A stretch of DNA of 64,000 nt from Mansonella perstans. Taxonomy: Eukaryota; Nematoda; Chromadorea; Rhabditida; Onchocercidae. Under the pieces are notes generated by a model. That model did no database searches, was not told where the DNA came from, and worked only from the letters and a program-made list of their open reading frames with translations. The number at the start of each line of letters is the position of its first letter. Positions within the stretch are counted from its first letter, which is position 1. Shown piece by piece: positions 50,031-63,745 of the stretch. The stretch lies in assembly GCA_037074765.1 (NCBI GenBank), contig JBAMDO010000085.1, positions 37,501 to 101,500 on the forward strand, in the 5' to 3' direction. The translations under genes and the position numbers were made by a program.

Positions 50031-53000
50031 GAACTTGAATCAGATTCCACCGAAAAAAGCTGTTAAATCAAAAACTAGCCCGTTTTCATCGTTTGCAAAT
50101 CTTTCTACTTCATTGTGGTCATCTACGCAGGTATATCAGTAAAATGTCGCATATTTATTTTTTCTTCTGCCATATATTTCTTTTTTTTTGAATCTTTTAG
50201 CAAGCTTTTGCTCAATGATATTGAATGTTATGAAAACTATGAGAACTTAAGCTTAATTGGTATTTTTAGAGATAAAATATGGATGATTTCATACGGAATA
50301 CAAAACGGTTTGTAAATGCGCTAACTGAGGGGGAGATGAGTTAGCATAGAAGGGTTTCTGGTTACAAATCGATTTCAAAATCAAATAAGAATTGAGCGAA
50401 AATTTAAAATATGTAATCTTTGAACTAATTTTATATTACCAAGTATGCTGCTGTGTTAGACTGTACTTTTTTGGGTTTTTGTTTTACAAAAGCTTGTAAG
50501 CATGGAGAATTTGGTGAAAAATGCGATATTTAGTTCGTTTTAAATTTAATTCCTCTAGTAAAGCAGTTTTAAATGCTACTTGTTTTTCTGCAATTTCCTA
50601 AATATTTTTGCAAAAAAGTGAAATACTGAAAATGTAGTGACCCGGAAGAAAAAGGCATTAGATATTTTATCTTCACCTCTATTAGTTGGCACATGTTTAA
50701 GCAGTTGTTTTTTAAAAGTTAAATTTACAAAATTTTTTATATTTTCTTTAGTAGATTTAATTTTTCAAATTAGGCAATAAGTGAAGTAAGTAAGTTTGGC
50801 AAAAGAAAATTTGGCTCTAATCTAATAGTTAATGGTTTTAATGACGAAATTAAATCTTTGTTAATTTGGGAGTATTGAGTTTATGTATCGTTTTATGTGT
50901 TTGTGTTTTTATATGTATACTGTACCTGTCTCTGTGTATGTATGAGAGAACCAGAATTAACAAGAAACCGAGAACCGAGAGTTTATTAATAGCTAAGAGT
51001 TTATTGAAGTGTACCAAAAAAAAAAAGCTGAGAGTAGATCTTTTACAGTAATGCGTGTGCAATATTTTTCCATTTGAAGTTCGTCGTGACAAATGTGTAT
51101 GACAAATGATTCGTATTAATAGAACACATGATCAATTTCGTTCAAATACTGGATGGCAAGACGGGGCAAATAGAGGAAATGAAGTGCCCTGACCCGGTTA
51201 AAGTGTTGCGATTGAAGTTTTATTGAAGTTGTCCTGGATTGTTACTGAGACGAATGGTGTAACTCGACCACATGAATTTTAAAATATTCAAATTGAGGAG
51301 AGAGTGAACTGAAAGTGTTGAAACTGGCTTTGGCTGTAAATCGAAACATCTTCCTTCATTTGAACATTAAAAACGAAAATGTGAGATGGATGAGATGAAA
51401 ATTTCGAAAAAACGAAATTCTGTAATTAAAACAGAATTTTCAATCTCTAGACACAGACAATTTCTAGAATTTCTTTATGACAAACACTTTTTATAGATTT
51501 TTTATGTCATTAATTGTTTGATTCTTTTTTCCCAAAGACAAATTTTGGATGCGTAAGTACATCCTCATTGTCATCATGGAGAAATTAATTGGATCACTGG
51601 AATTTTAAAATATTCAAATGAGGGAGAGAGTGAGCTGGTATTGAAACTGGTTGATGTTGTAAATTAAAACATTTTTCTTTATTCGAACATTAAAAAAGGA
51701 AGATGTAAGATCGATAAAATGAAGTTTTCAATCTCTAGACACAGACATTTTCTAGAATTTCTTTACGACAAACACTTTTTATGGATTTTTTATGTCATTA
51801 ATTGTTTAATTCTTTTTTGCCGAAGATAAATTTTGGATGCATGAGTACGTCCTCATTGTCATCATGGAGAAATGAATTGTTCAGTAAAATAATTGGAAAT
51901 ATCTGTAGTTGTGGTAATTGGATGTTTGCTAATCATAGTACAATTGGATGTTTGCTAATCATAGTACAAGTATCGGGAAGCCGAAAAAATGTAATTTTAC
52001 ATAGAAGAAAGAATGTTTTAAAAAAGTCAAAAAAGTGTCGGGTAGATAATTTCAAAGGGTTAGATAATTTCAACGAATTAAAATGATCAACATTTACGGC
52101 AAGGTAGATAATTTCAGAATGTCGGGTAGATAATTTCAAAGGGTTCAGCGAAATTAAAATGATCAACATTTACGAACAAAACGGGAAAGTAGCGATAGAT
52201 TTAAGTAAGGATTACAAGTTGGAGTTCAAGTGAGGATTATAAGATGGCAAGCTGGAAATGTTTACACTGTAAAAGAGCAGTCGAAGGATCTTCTTTTACT
52301 TCAAAAGTTGGAGACAGTTAAGTTCAGCACTTCAATTGGAGTTCGTTCAGTAGCACAAGCAACAGTCAACAGTAGTAGATCGACAATGAAATAGGAATAT
52401 AGGAACAAGAGCAGTGTTGAGGCAGGCGAAAGGAGAACGATAAAAATAAAAGGAAATGCGACAGCATGGTCAACATTCAGAAGGATCGCTGGTATCCTTT
52501 AATGTTTACATGCGTTGTTCATTTCGTCCATATTTTTGTGTGTAAGTGTGTGATATTTACGATATTATAAATGACCGATAAAAAGTACTTTCGAGCATTG
52601 TCAAAAGTACTGTCGAAACGAAACCACAACTGCAAGAGAAATAAGCAGTAAAATTTTTTCGGCAGTCTTTTGAGTTTTTGATTTTGAGTTTTGAGTTGTT
52701 TTGAGTATGGTAATGCAAGCAGTGATTAGATTGGCGAGTAACTTTGAAGGCTGCTGCTTAGCATTGTTTGAGCTGAAAGAAGCTGAAACTTTTATGAAGT
52801 GAACATTTGAAACAGTGAAAGAGCAAATGATGAAAAGGTCAAATGATCGAGTGCGTGTTGACATTTGAAAAATATCGAATGAATGTTGACATTTTAGGAA
52901 TATCGAATAAATGTTGACATTTGAGGAATATTGGATGAATGTTGGCATTTGAGGATTATCGAATGAATGTTGGCATTTAAGGAATATCGAATGAATGTTG

Positions 53001-56000
53001 ACATTTGAGGAATATCGAACAGTTTTTGCAGATTGATCGGAGCAGTAATTTCATTTTTTTAAAGGCCTTTTTTGATTAGTGGGATCCAGGCGATTAATAC
53101 ATGTTCAGAATATCCTGAAGGTATATTACCCAGGCGATTGATGCATGTTTAGAATATCTTGAAGGCGTCATTAAGAATAAGTTGAGGACATCTGTTCGTC
53201 AAATACATTGAGAAAATAGATTATTTGTTGCAGTGCGAATTGTGACTAAAAAGGGTTGAGCGCTTAGTTTAGTAGATAATCGAGCTTTCATGCTCATGGA
53301 AAAATAGGATTCAAATGTAAAATAAGATTACTTATAGTAAGATTATTTTTTAAAAAAAACAGGAATGCTGTTGATCATAAAGTGATTTGAATGCAACATA
53401 TAGGTTAATATAATAATGTAAGTTCGATATTTAAAATTAAATGATGTAATAATGCTAATTATTATCCAACAGTTCATTCCGATTTTCATAGGCATATCAA
53501 ATTTCAGCTTTTTGAATTCACTGTTTCGTTTTCATAAATAAATTGTTTAAAACAAATTATGTATTTTGCATTGATTTGCATCAATTAAAATTAATACTTG
53601 CAAAGTGATCCGTTTTATAGAGAATCACCGACGTATCACGATATAGCAGTTTATGATATTAATTATTTTCATTTCAGTTCCTTTTTCGATTTCATAGACT
53701 GTCATAATTGCAGTATACTGGTGCTACCTGTGACACCTCTCCATTTCGTGATTATCTTGGAAGCAATTTGAAAAACTCAGAGTGTGAGGAGCATAGTTCA
53801 TTTATAAACATTGTTAAAGCGATTGAACAAATGCCGTCTCGTGATCGCACTGGCGAATTTCGTACTATGACGAAGTCCTTTCAGGTTAATTTATTACATA
53901 AGAAATTTTTTGGATTTTTTTGGAATTTTGAATTCATCATGTGGATGGAGCTTGAAATAAGCTTTACTCTTTTAGCTATTCAAACCTTCTTCATGGAAGT
54001 GGAATTGGGATGAATTCGGGTCTAGGCTGAGGTATAATCGAACTACTAAATTATTTTCGGTTAGAAGGCAATTTAATTCAGATGAAAATGTATGGAACCG
54101 GTGGCTATACGCCAAGAGAGCCGAGAATACAGCAATCAGTGCAATTCGCACAACTTGCAAAGTAATCTTTATTGGAATTCGAAATCCAGCTTTTTCTCAG
54201 GTCGAGTAAATTTGGGTGAGTGGAAGGTAGCCTCAGTGATTAAATGTCTGTTTAAAAAAAAAAAAAGAAAAAAAACATTATTGTATTGTAGACGTATTGG
54301 GCGTGATTTAAGTTTAACATGTGCAAAAATGGAGAAGTTAACTGAATTAGCCAAACGGCGGTCATTATTCGATGACCGTATGATGGAAGTGGAGGAATTA
54401 TCACAAGTGATAAAACATGTGAGTTTTGAATGTTTTTTTTTTAAATTTATGTTATTTTTATGCTCATTAGTTGATTGATTAGCTATAAAATGGGATTTTA
54501 TTATAGGACATAACAGGATTAAATAAGCAGATAGCAGTATTGCAAGAATTTTCGAAAAATAACGGTAATACCAACAAGAAGGACCAAGGACGTGGCCATT
54601 CACAGTTGGTTGTTGTTGGACTGCAATCAAAACTTGCAGGTGTTAGCAAGGATTTCCAGAATGTATTGGAATTACGAACAGAGGTATGTGTTTTCAGAGA
54701 TTTCCATTTGACTAATCAAATGAGTATGATGATATTAGGACGATCATTTAACTGAATTTCATCATTTGAAGTGATTGATTTTGTTTAGCTCTATTTCATT
54801 ATACAGAAAATCATTTTACTGCTTGCTTGTGCATTCTTTTAGCTAATTTCGTTTATATATCCTTGCATTAATACTTAGTGCTTCGTTTCTTTCTACATTT
54901 TCTTGCAATTGTAGAATATGAAGCAGCAAAGATCGCGCCGTGAAAAATTCAGTCAAAGTCAACCTGTCCCGTTAAGTTTGCCGCCTTCTGTCAGTTCCGG
55001 AAACTGTAAGTTATCTCAATCTGCCGAAAAAATTTTGTAACTTTGAAAATGAATTTTTATATTTTTTACAACTATCTTTTTGTGTCTTATCTTATTTATT
55101 TTGGTCTTTGAAATTATCTGGTTTGAAAATATGTTTGACGTTTAAATTATTTAGATCCAGTTTTGAGATTTTTCATTGTTTTTGGGTCAAATGAATAATA
55201 AATTATTTTATAGTAGGTTCAATTCTATTGCAAGATGAAATGAAAGCTTCGTCATCAGTAGCGATTGATATGAATACGTTAGAGCAACAAAGGTTGCAAC
55301 AACAGGTATGTTTTTTTCTTGTCTTGTTTGTTTTAATCTTCTTTGCCTGAAAACAGGTAGTGTGATTTGCCTTGACCTTCTGTATTTGACGAATTCGTTA
55401 ACAGATCTCATGCATAAGTCATGCGCATTTTTATTGATAAAGCAGTTATTATTCTTCATGGGGTAAAGGAAGAATAATTGAATGAGAAGATGAATATGAT
55501 TATCGCGAGATCAATTTGTAGAAGTAGCGATTTAATTCTAGACCAGAAGTAGCGATTAAGATTAGAGCTTGCCTATAAATTATTAGGAAGTACTATTCTA
55601 TCCTGGCCTGAAATATTTTATTTGATTGCGAACCTCATAAAGACAAAAAAGAAATGCTATAAAAGAGAAATCAAATTAGAGATTGGACTTTAAAAAATTG
55701 TAGGTTTCATTAATTAATGAACATGACGCTTATTTGCAAGCTCGTTCAAGCACAATGGAAAATATTGAAAGTAGCATATCAGAATTGGGTCAGATTTTCC
55801 GTCAGGTTGGTGCATTTCTTTTTTTCTTACATAAGCTTGCTATGCAAGAAAAATTGCAGGAATAAGTTTGTATTTTTCATCATTTGACAGAAAACTTGGA
55901 CTTTGTTAATTAATTATCCGTAATTATTTGTTTTATGGACATACTTGTGTATGGTGCTTAGAGGTAAAACACGATGATATGGTTTATTCAGAAAGCCATG

Positions 56001-56343
56001 CATATATATAATTCAGATGATGTAATTAAGAAACTTGCTGCAGAGAACCATTTAAAGAATGATGAGTGATTTAGATAGTATTTAGTTTTTTCCGCAGGAT
56101 ATTTTCTTCGATTTAAAGTTTCAATTATTCCAAATTTTATAGCTTGCTTCACTAGTCACTGAGCAAGGTGAAATGATCACCCGGATTGATTCAAACGTTG
56201 AAGAAACATCGATAAATATTGAAGCTGCTCATACGGAGCTGGTTAAATATTTCCATTCAATATCACAAAATCGCTGGTTGATGATCAAAGTGTTTGGTGC
56301 ACTTTTCTTCTTTTTTGTGATATTTATCATATTTCTCAGTTAG
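49948..56343 (+). CDS. syx-5: Syntaxin-5 (Qa-SNARE of the ER-Golgi/Golgi pathway)
   Basis: Drives membrane fusion between ER-derived vesicles and the cis-Golgi. Exons: 49948-50130, 53714-53884, 54082-54161, 54292-54418, 54507-54683, 54915-55005, 55214-55305, 55704-55805 and 56143-56343 (TAG); phases all agree, about 390 residues. MPSRDRTGEFRTMTKSFQ matches the short-form start of animal STX5; upstream lies a basic, Thr/Ser/Pro-rich extension, which may make a long form as in mammals. Then RIGRDLSLTCAKMEKLTELA and KRRSLFDDR (Habc start), GLQSKLAGVSKDFQNVLELR, NMKQQRSRREKF, and the SNARE helix TMENIESSISELGQIFRQLA with the central Q. A C-terminal anchor follows (NRWLMIKVFGALFFFFVIFI). Intron 1 is about 3.6 kb and rich in tandem repeats. 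The short form could start from an internal promoter or by internal initiation in exon 2. Confidence 0.95.
51230..52170. repeat. Tandem segmental duplications inside syntaxin-5 intron 1
   Basis: A ~300-bp unit occurs at about 51270-51585 and 51590-51870 (ATTTTAAAATATTCAAAT, TCTAGACACAGACA, TTTCTAGAATTTCTTTA, CCTCATTGTCATCATGGAGA). Next, AATTGGATGTTTGCTAATCA is doubled at 51916-51965. Then GGTAGATAATTTCA units with AATGATCAACATTTACG are doubled at 52040-52170. Confidence 0.8.
52857..53020. repeat. ~30-bp tandem repeat in syntaxin-5 intron 1
   Basis: About six imperfect units of GTTGACATTTGAGGAATATC followed by GAATGAAT. Confidence 0.85.
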
Positions 56344-58971
56344 TACTACTACTGTTGCGACCATTGATTTTTGTACTCTTTCCATTATGAATTTTATGAA
56401 GATTTCCGAAAATTTCTGTGCACCGAAGACTTTTGAAATTCATGAGTTAAAATGTTTCCTGGAAACTTTGTTCTGAGTTATTGTATTTAAGGAAATGTAC
56501 TCATTTGCTTTTCATCATTTCTTACTTTCTTACTTTTCTATATCATGCCATACAATGGGTTGCATGCTGATAGCCCTGCAATTTTAAAATATTATACCGC
56601 AGTTATTTTTATACCTCATGAATTGAAATTTAGTTAAGTGAAAAAAATTAAAGATTAAAGAATTACTTATTACTTTTTTTATTTGCTTATTACATTTCGA
56701 GCTGAACAAATTCATTTTACTATTTCGTTATGGATTCTTTTGATCTTTTAATTTCTCCTTTTTCTACTTCTCTACTTTCACTGTCTCCTTTGAAATGCAT
56801 GGTATTTTGAAAATTCACTTGTAAATTTTACTCCGTAACTTGCTTGTTTATGGAATTGCGCGTTTTTTCTGTTGGTAAACGGCAAATTTTGCTTTTCTAA
56901 AAAATTTAAAATTAATTCCCAAGTGAATATATAGGAGTTTACTTCACAAATTTCATTTTCCTTTTTGTTTTGATTACACACTACAATCTTTCTAATGCTC
57001 AGATATTTATAGAATTGTGGACATTTGTGAAGAACTGTGATGATTATTACTGGATGGATTTTCTGAGATTTTTTATAAGTGTGTAAAATTTGTTTAGATC
57101 TTTCGAAAAAAGAATGGCACTTTGATTTTGATTGTTAATGAATTCTATCTATAGCTTTCTGTATAAATCATTGACAAAGTTCTCTTTCAATTTTTCTAAT
57201 TGTATAGAAAATAAAATTTGCTTGTCAATTTATACCACTGAGAACTTTGATGATTGTTTTATTTCCATGTAATATCATTTCAATTTTAGGAAATAACAAT
57301 TACAAAAATGATTTTGTTGGAACTTTTCCAAGAGCTGCTATACTTTATGTAGGTAAAGTAATTTGTTCAGTAGTATTTTATTTTATTTATTTATTTTTCT
57401 CCAATATTCAATTGCTATTATTTATATTAATTTTGAATCATTACTCCATAATTTATAATAATAATAAAGCGCAATGTATATTATTTGGTAGATGGTAGTA
57501 GTTTAGTTTAGTAGTGGTATTTTTATTTCAAGTATTTATGTTTTATGGAAGATCATAAAATTATATATTGTAGCAAAATGTTTTTAAGTTTTTTGTTAAT
57601 AAAATATTCTGTACTTTTCCCATTATAATTTCTTGTTTTTTATTGCTGTTAATTGTGCTATTTGGATATAAATGAAGAAATTTTTCAACATTTGTTCAGA
57701 GATAATTCACTATAAGCGTCATATGATTGCTACTTTTATTTGCACTTTTTTCTTTCATGTCAAACTTATTAGCTATTATCAGAGGACATTTTCTTATAAT
57801 GTATATTTAATGGAAATTTTTAATTTCTTAATAATAATTGAATAGCTTTTTGCAGTTAATGAAAAATGTGTTTACAGACTAACACATTGCTATTATCGTA
57901 TAACAAAGTTATTTGCGGTTTTTTTTTCTTTTTCCATTTTTTAATTATTTGATTAGATTTAATTAGGAGTTTAGCGAATGTTTAAGTAGTATTAATTCAT
58001 GAAAGTGTAGCAGAAAGGGATTAGCTTAACATCTAATATTAAAATTTCCATGTATAATGGGTTGGTTGGGTTATGAAAGAGATTATGAGTTGTTAATATT
58101 TCTTAAATTGTGATTAAAAAAATATAAAAGTTGCAAAGAATCATTAAAAATTTATATGATCGATTTGTCAATTTCAACAATAAATTTTTTTTTATTAGAT
58201 TGCAGTAGAATTGTTGAAAGCTTGCAGATAGAATTTATTTTCAGTAAAAATTTCCGAAATTTTACGCTTAGCATTTAATTTTAAAATCTTCAATTTAATT
58301 TATTGCATATTATTTTATCAGATTATCATTCAGAGAGTGAAGAATTTTTTGTTGGGAATTTCACTTGAATAGATTTGAGACAAAATCTCTACATAATTTA
58401 ATAATTCTTTTTTAATATTGTAATTTTATGAAATTTCAAAAGACTATTCGATATTTTATTGTAAGTTTTATCTGACATTTAATTTCATGCAAATATTAGT
58501 CCAATCGATGTCCCTCAATCAATAACTACTATGTGCCACTGATGTGAATATTATACCTGTACTGTTTTAAACATTTTAAATTTATTTCATTTCTTGTATA
58601 ATTTCACTGTTTAACACTTTTTTCTACATTAATATTGCACTTGAAATATTGGCTTTTTTGGATATCGTATTGATGAACATTTTAGAATTATATAGGATAA
58701 TTAAAACATTCGAATTGGGAGTGTTTTTATTTCTTCCCAATGAAATTTCATAAATTTTGCATAACTTTTTCATTGCATGGAAGGAAACTCTGTTATCATT
58801 TGTATAAATTTCGCGGTTTAATTTTTATTCATTTTTTTTTTAGGAATACAAATTATCGGCAAATGATGGATTGTTGGCAGTTATTGACTTTTTTTCTAGC
58901 CTGCGGCAAAATTTATAGCAATAAATTTTACTTTTCTATTTGTTATTATTATTTTAGAATATTTCACTCAA
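56344..58971. other. Syntaxin-5 3' UTR and syntaxin-5/HRD1 intergenic region
   Basis: AATAAA-type signals at about 57209 and 57598 are candidate polyadenylation sites. A TTTCAATTTTAG acceptor at about 57290 precedes GNNNYKNDFVGTFPRAAILY in open frame, but this has no recognised relation to either gene. The rest is AT-rich. The downstream HRD1 start is preceded by TTATTTTAGAATATTTCACTC, a possible SL acceptor. Confidence 0.4.
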
Positions 58972-61900
58972 ATGGCACGTGCTTCAACATTTTTTTTGAC
59001 AATAACAAGTATTGTTCTCACTTCTCTTACCGTTGGTAATGCTTTCTTCCAGAAAAAGCAATTTTATCCATCGGTTGTTTATATAACAAAAAGTAGTCCT
59101 TCAATGGCGGTAAGTTTCTCTTTGTTTTTAAAAAAAAAAAAAAAAATCATTGATTTTTTTTCAGTTTTTTGAGATATTGAAGAAAAAATTAATTTGGGCT
59201 ATTTTTGAATGTTATTAAAGTTTTTATAGCATTATTGTAATATATATATATATATATACGTATGTACATATATTCAGGTGATGTATTTACAAGGATTAGT
59301 AATTGCATATATGGTTTTTCAAATTATTCGGAAACTATTTTTCGGTGAATTACGTGCTGCTGAATATGAGGTAAAAATTTGGATTTTTTTTGGTGACTAA
59401 TTTTTTTGAAATTTAAACTTAAAATTAAAATATATCAAGTTGAAGGAACACTTTAAGAAAATAGAGTAAATTTTGCAGTGCAAAAAAAGGAAAAAGCTGA
59501 AGCTTTTTCCTGGAAAAGGAATAAATTACTAAAGTTTTCACAAAATTTGATTCCATACAGCTTTTGTGCTTCTTTTTTAGGATACAGATAGAATAAGTTG
59601 GATTCATTGAAGTAAGATTTTACATTGATTTAGATAATGTTGATATCAAAATTCATGATCAAAAATATTTGATGAATGTTAATGCTAACTTGAATACATA
59701 TGGCAAATTAAAGTTTTATAATTTCTAGCATCTATCAGAGAGAACATGGCATGCAATCATGGAGACATGTTTAGCATTTACTGTGTTCCGTGATGATTTC
59801 TCGCCTCGTTTTGTGATGCAGTTTGTTTTTTTACTTTTTATCAAATTGTTTCATTGGCTTAGTGAAGATCGGGTCGATTTTATGGAACGAAGTCCAATTA
59901 TAACAGTATTATTTCATTGCAGAATGATGTGTATGTTGTGAACATTTTCATAATTTTTGTAATTTATTAAGTTAATTCAAAATTTTCTGCTGAAATTAGT
60001 ATTTCTGAATTTTCCAACTGTGATTGAAATTTCAACTATTTCAAGCAAATTTTCGATTTATTATTTAAAAATTTCACAGTTCAGTAATTTTTTTTTCGTT
60101 TTTTGTTTTCTTTTTTTTTTTTTTAAATAAGCCATCAAAAAATTATACTTTTGATTTAGGTTTAATAATTTTACAATTCTTATTATTCGAAGATGTTATA
60201 AGATCAAATAATGGCTAATTTTTACGATTTTCAGCATTACTTGCCTTTTTGAGTGCTCTGGATAGCTATTTTATATCACATGCATATTTCACAACACTCG
60301 TTCGTGGCGCATCCGTACAAATTGTATTTGGCTTCGAGGTTGGTGGATTTTGAATAAGTTTGAAGTTATAGTATTATCGGGAGAAAATATATATTCTTGT
60401 AATATTGAGAATATTCAGTATTGCTTCTTTTCTTTCAACTTCCCGATTTTAAATCCAATTATTTTCCAAGTATCACTTTCCATTCAGGGATCAAAATGCT
60501 TTCTGTTTATTGCATAGATCCTTTTAACATTATCCAGTCATTGCTATCCATCTTAACAATGTTATTTTCCCAATAATCGAATTCAAATTCTAAGTATTAT
60601 TATTATTTTTTCTTTTTTTGCAGTATGCAGTGTTAATGACAATTGTGCTACATGTGACAATTAAATATATTTTGCATATGCATGATTTACGAAATGTTCA
60701 TCCATGGGAAAATAAAGCAGTTTATTTGCTCCATTCCGAACTTCTTATCAGTACGTTTATTTTCTCCTTTTTATATTTTTAGATTAATTTGTCAAAATCG
60801 CTTTATTTTTCGGTTGATATATTTAAAACGAAATTGCTTCGTATTTCTGATAAAATAATTTATTTCGATGCAAAATTATTTTTCAGTTAGAAAGGGGATA
60901 AATATTGAAGCATTTTAATTTATTCCATAGATTGTTGCAGAAATTTCATTCTTTTATCTAATCGCTTCTTATCAATAAATTTTTTGATATTTTGAAAAGG
61001 TTCAAAAGAAAAAAGCGAACATTATTTTTTAGATTGCCTCCGTTGCATTTTATATATTACTTTTGTGGCCGTAATGATACGTCTGCATACTTTCCCGTTA
61101 TTTTCCATTCGTCCACTTTATCTTACTATTCGAGCATTCAATAAAGCGATCAATGATGTTATACTTTCAAGACGTGCTATACATGCTATGAATAATCTGT
61201 TTCCACTAGCTACCGAACAAGACCTATTGCAAGGTATTTATTTTAATAATCACTTTAATTTTGCGTGTAAGTTAGTTATTATTTGCAGTGACAATTCCAA
61301 GATTGCCTATAAAATACTAAAAGTAAATGTAATTTTCAAGTGATATTGTATGCAAATTTAAGTCAGATTTCAGGTCAATTCAATCGAAAAAAATTACTTT
61401 TTTTTGAATTACCAATAACAACTGCCACATGGAAAATGCGATGTTTTGAATTGTCTTATTTAATAATTTATTTTCTGATTTTTTTGTAGTGCATACTTTT
61501 CTATTAATATTTTATTTATCATTCAGGCGATAATACATGTATAATCTGTCGCGAGGAGATGACACCGGTTAGTGGAGCAAAGAAACTACCATGTAATCAT
61601 ATTTTCCATGCAAATTGTCTCCGTTCATGGTTCCAACGACAACAGAGCTGCCCAACTTGCCGCACTGATATTTTAGGTTTACATTTATCATGTAGCTTGT
61701 TCGTATCAATTTCTGGTAGTTTTTCAAGTATCTGTCTTCCTAAAAACCTTTGAACTTTTGTAATCACTGAAGCATAACGATTTTTTTCATTTTTTCAGAC
61801 AGATTTTATTTTTATAAATGTTAAGTTACAGCACAACAAAGGACAACAACAACAGTACCTGCAGCTGAAGGAGCAGCTGCACCTGCAGCAGGGCCTGCAC

Positions 61901-63745
61901 AAGCACGACAGAATATTGCGGGAGCACAGCCTGCAAATAATGGTGCTGAAATCCCAAACATGTTTCCATTCATGGCTCAGTTCGCCTTTCCGCAGTTACC
62001 ACAACAACGGCAACAACAGCAACAACCACAAGCTGGAACTAGCGCAGCTGGCCAACAAAATAATGGCAATAATTTGCCTCAGGCACCATTTCCTAATACG
62101 GGTTTCAATATGCCTCAGTTTCCAACTGCACCTTCAGGATTTCCATTTATGGTTAGAGTTTTGATAAACAGATTTCTGTCAAGTACTATTTTTCACTCAA
62201 ACAAAATTAATGGGCTCTGTAAATACTTTTTTTCTTATGGTCAATGAACTTTTTTTACTCATGCTAATTAATAATACGAATAATTTTCAAAAGGCTATAA
62301 ATGCTAGGTAACTCAGTAAATTTCTAATTAATATTACTGAATATTTGTATACCAGGATGTGGACACTTTTCTCCAAGTTGCACTATGACTAAGTTATAGT
62401 TAAGTTAAAGTATTACATTTTAAGAAATAGTAAAGAAAACAGTCATCGAATGTCACTTTTTTTTTAATTGCAGAATTATTTTATTACGTGCTAAAGCAGC
62501 TAATTTCTTCGATTTCTCTTAGTCTTATAACTTTTTATATATTTATATATGTATAAAGTTAAATATATATTTATTAAATATTCTTTGGTGATAACTATTT
62601 CATTGGATGCGATTTACTTAACATCGTCTCCGTATTTCCACCATTTTTTATCAATCGCCAGAGCATATTTCTTTTAGAAGACTGTTCTTTCAAATTATTT
62701 ACATTGTCTGTGGAGAAATTTTATTTGAATTTTGAAACCTTTGAAAACTAACTTATTTTATTCCAACTGATTCGGAATAACACTAAGTGGAAATCTCTAG
62801 TTTTACTAGCAATAAAGATTGATGGAATCATCGCTTTAAAAAAAAGAAATTTCGAATTTTATTATTATTATTCATTTCGTACATTTATAAGAAAAAAGAA
62901 ATTTCTCTTCTATTATTGTTTATTCTAGGCAGTACCACCATTTACTCCAGTATTTCCATTTCCACCGGTTCCAAGTTTTGCTGGTTTAACAGACGAAGAA
63001 GTTGCTGCTATGGAAGGAACTGAACGAGCAGCTGTTGAAGCACGTATCAACTGTATTCGTAATATTAGCTTACTATTGGATGCAGCCACTATGCAACTGC
63101 AACAGTACATGAGCATCGTGCAGTCATTGAGGTGAAATTAAATTTAAAAAATTATATTGAGAAATAAGACATCATTATAAGGTTTTCCAAGAGTTCGTAA
63201 TAATATGCTAGAAGGATGTAATACTAAAGAATAGATAATTAATTTAAAATTCTAAAAACATGCTAGGGATTTTGTATTTGTCATGCGATTTGATATCTGC
63301 ATTCAAACATTGCATTTTGTAAAAGAATACTAAAAGCTTTTATGGAATTTCTTAAAAAATTTCAGTTTTATTATTTTATTTGATAATTTCATTCATTTTT
63401 TTCTCCAGTATTCCGGCTTATTCAGCAGCAACAACAAATACAAGTGCAACGACACCATACAGTAATGATGCAACATCACCTGATAGTGCAGTAGCTCCTT
63501 CTGCTGTAAATGGTGAAAATTCTCTTCATGGGTCATCATACCAAGAACCTTTTGTTAACGATACACCAGTTGCTAATTCGAGTGAAGCTAAAAAATTAGA
63601 TAAGAGTCCGTCAAAATCAGATGATGTCAGTACGATACCAACCTGTTCTGCTGAATCAACTAGCAAATTGAATGAAATTCGGCAACGAAGGCTTCAGAAA
63701 TTTGTTTCTACAACATCATCATTATCAGATAATGGCAATCATTAA
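58972..63745 (+). CDS. sel-11: HRD1/synoviolin ERAD E3 ubiquitin ligase
   Basis: Multi-pass ER membrane RING ubiquitin ligase that retrotranslocates and ubiquitinates misfolded ER proteins with SEL1L/HRD3. Exons: 58972-59109, 59278-59370, 59729-59930, 60235-60338, 60624-60750, 61033-61233, 61527-61676, 61832-62151, 62929-63131 and 63409-63745 (TAA); phases all agree, about 620 residues. The N-terminal 330 residues hold hydrophobic helices with conserved FYPSVVYITKSSPSMAVMYL, WHAIMETCLAFTVFRDDFSP and FISHAYFTTLVRGASVQIVF, then HTFPLFSIRPLYL and SRRAI. The RING-H2 is TCIICREEM, KLPCNHIFHANCLRSWFQRQ and QSCPTCRTDIL, with all eight ligands. A Pro/Gln/Ala-rich segment follows, then a helix (TDEEVAAMEGTERAAVEARI, LQQYMSI) and a Ser/Thr-rich tail. 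It looks fully intact. The symbol is the C. elegans orthologue name, assigned by family resemblance. Confidence 0.96.

Noticed and set aside
53972..54160. Minus-strand frames across syntaxin-5 exons (also 54169-54630)
   Set aside because: Antisense shadows of well-supported syntaxin-5 exons.
57247..57498. Extra coding exon of syntaxin-5
   Set aside because: The gene already ends with a complete transmembrane anchor and stop at 56343; this frame has no family resemblance.
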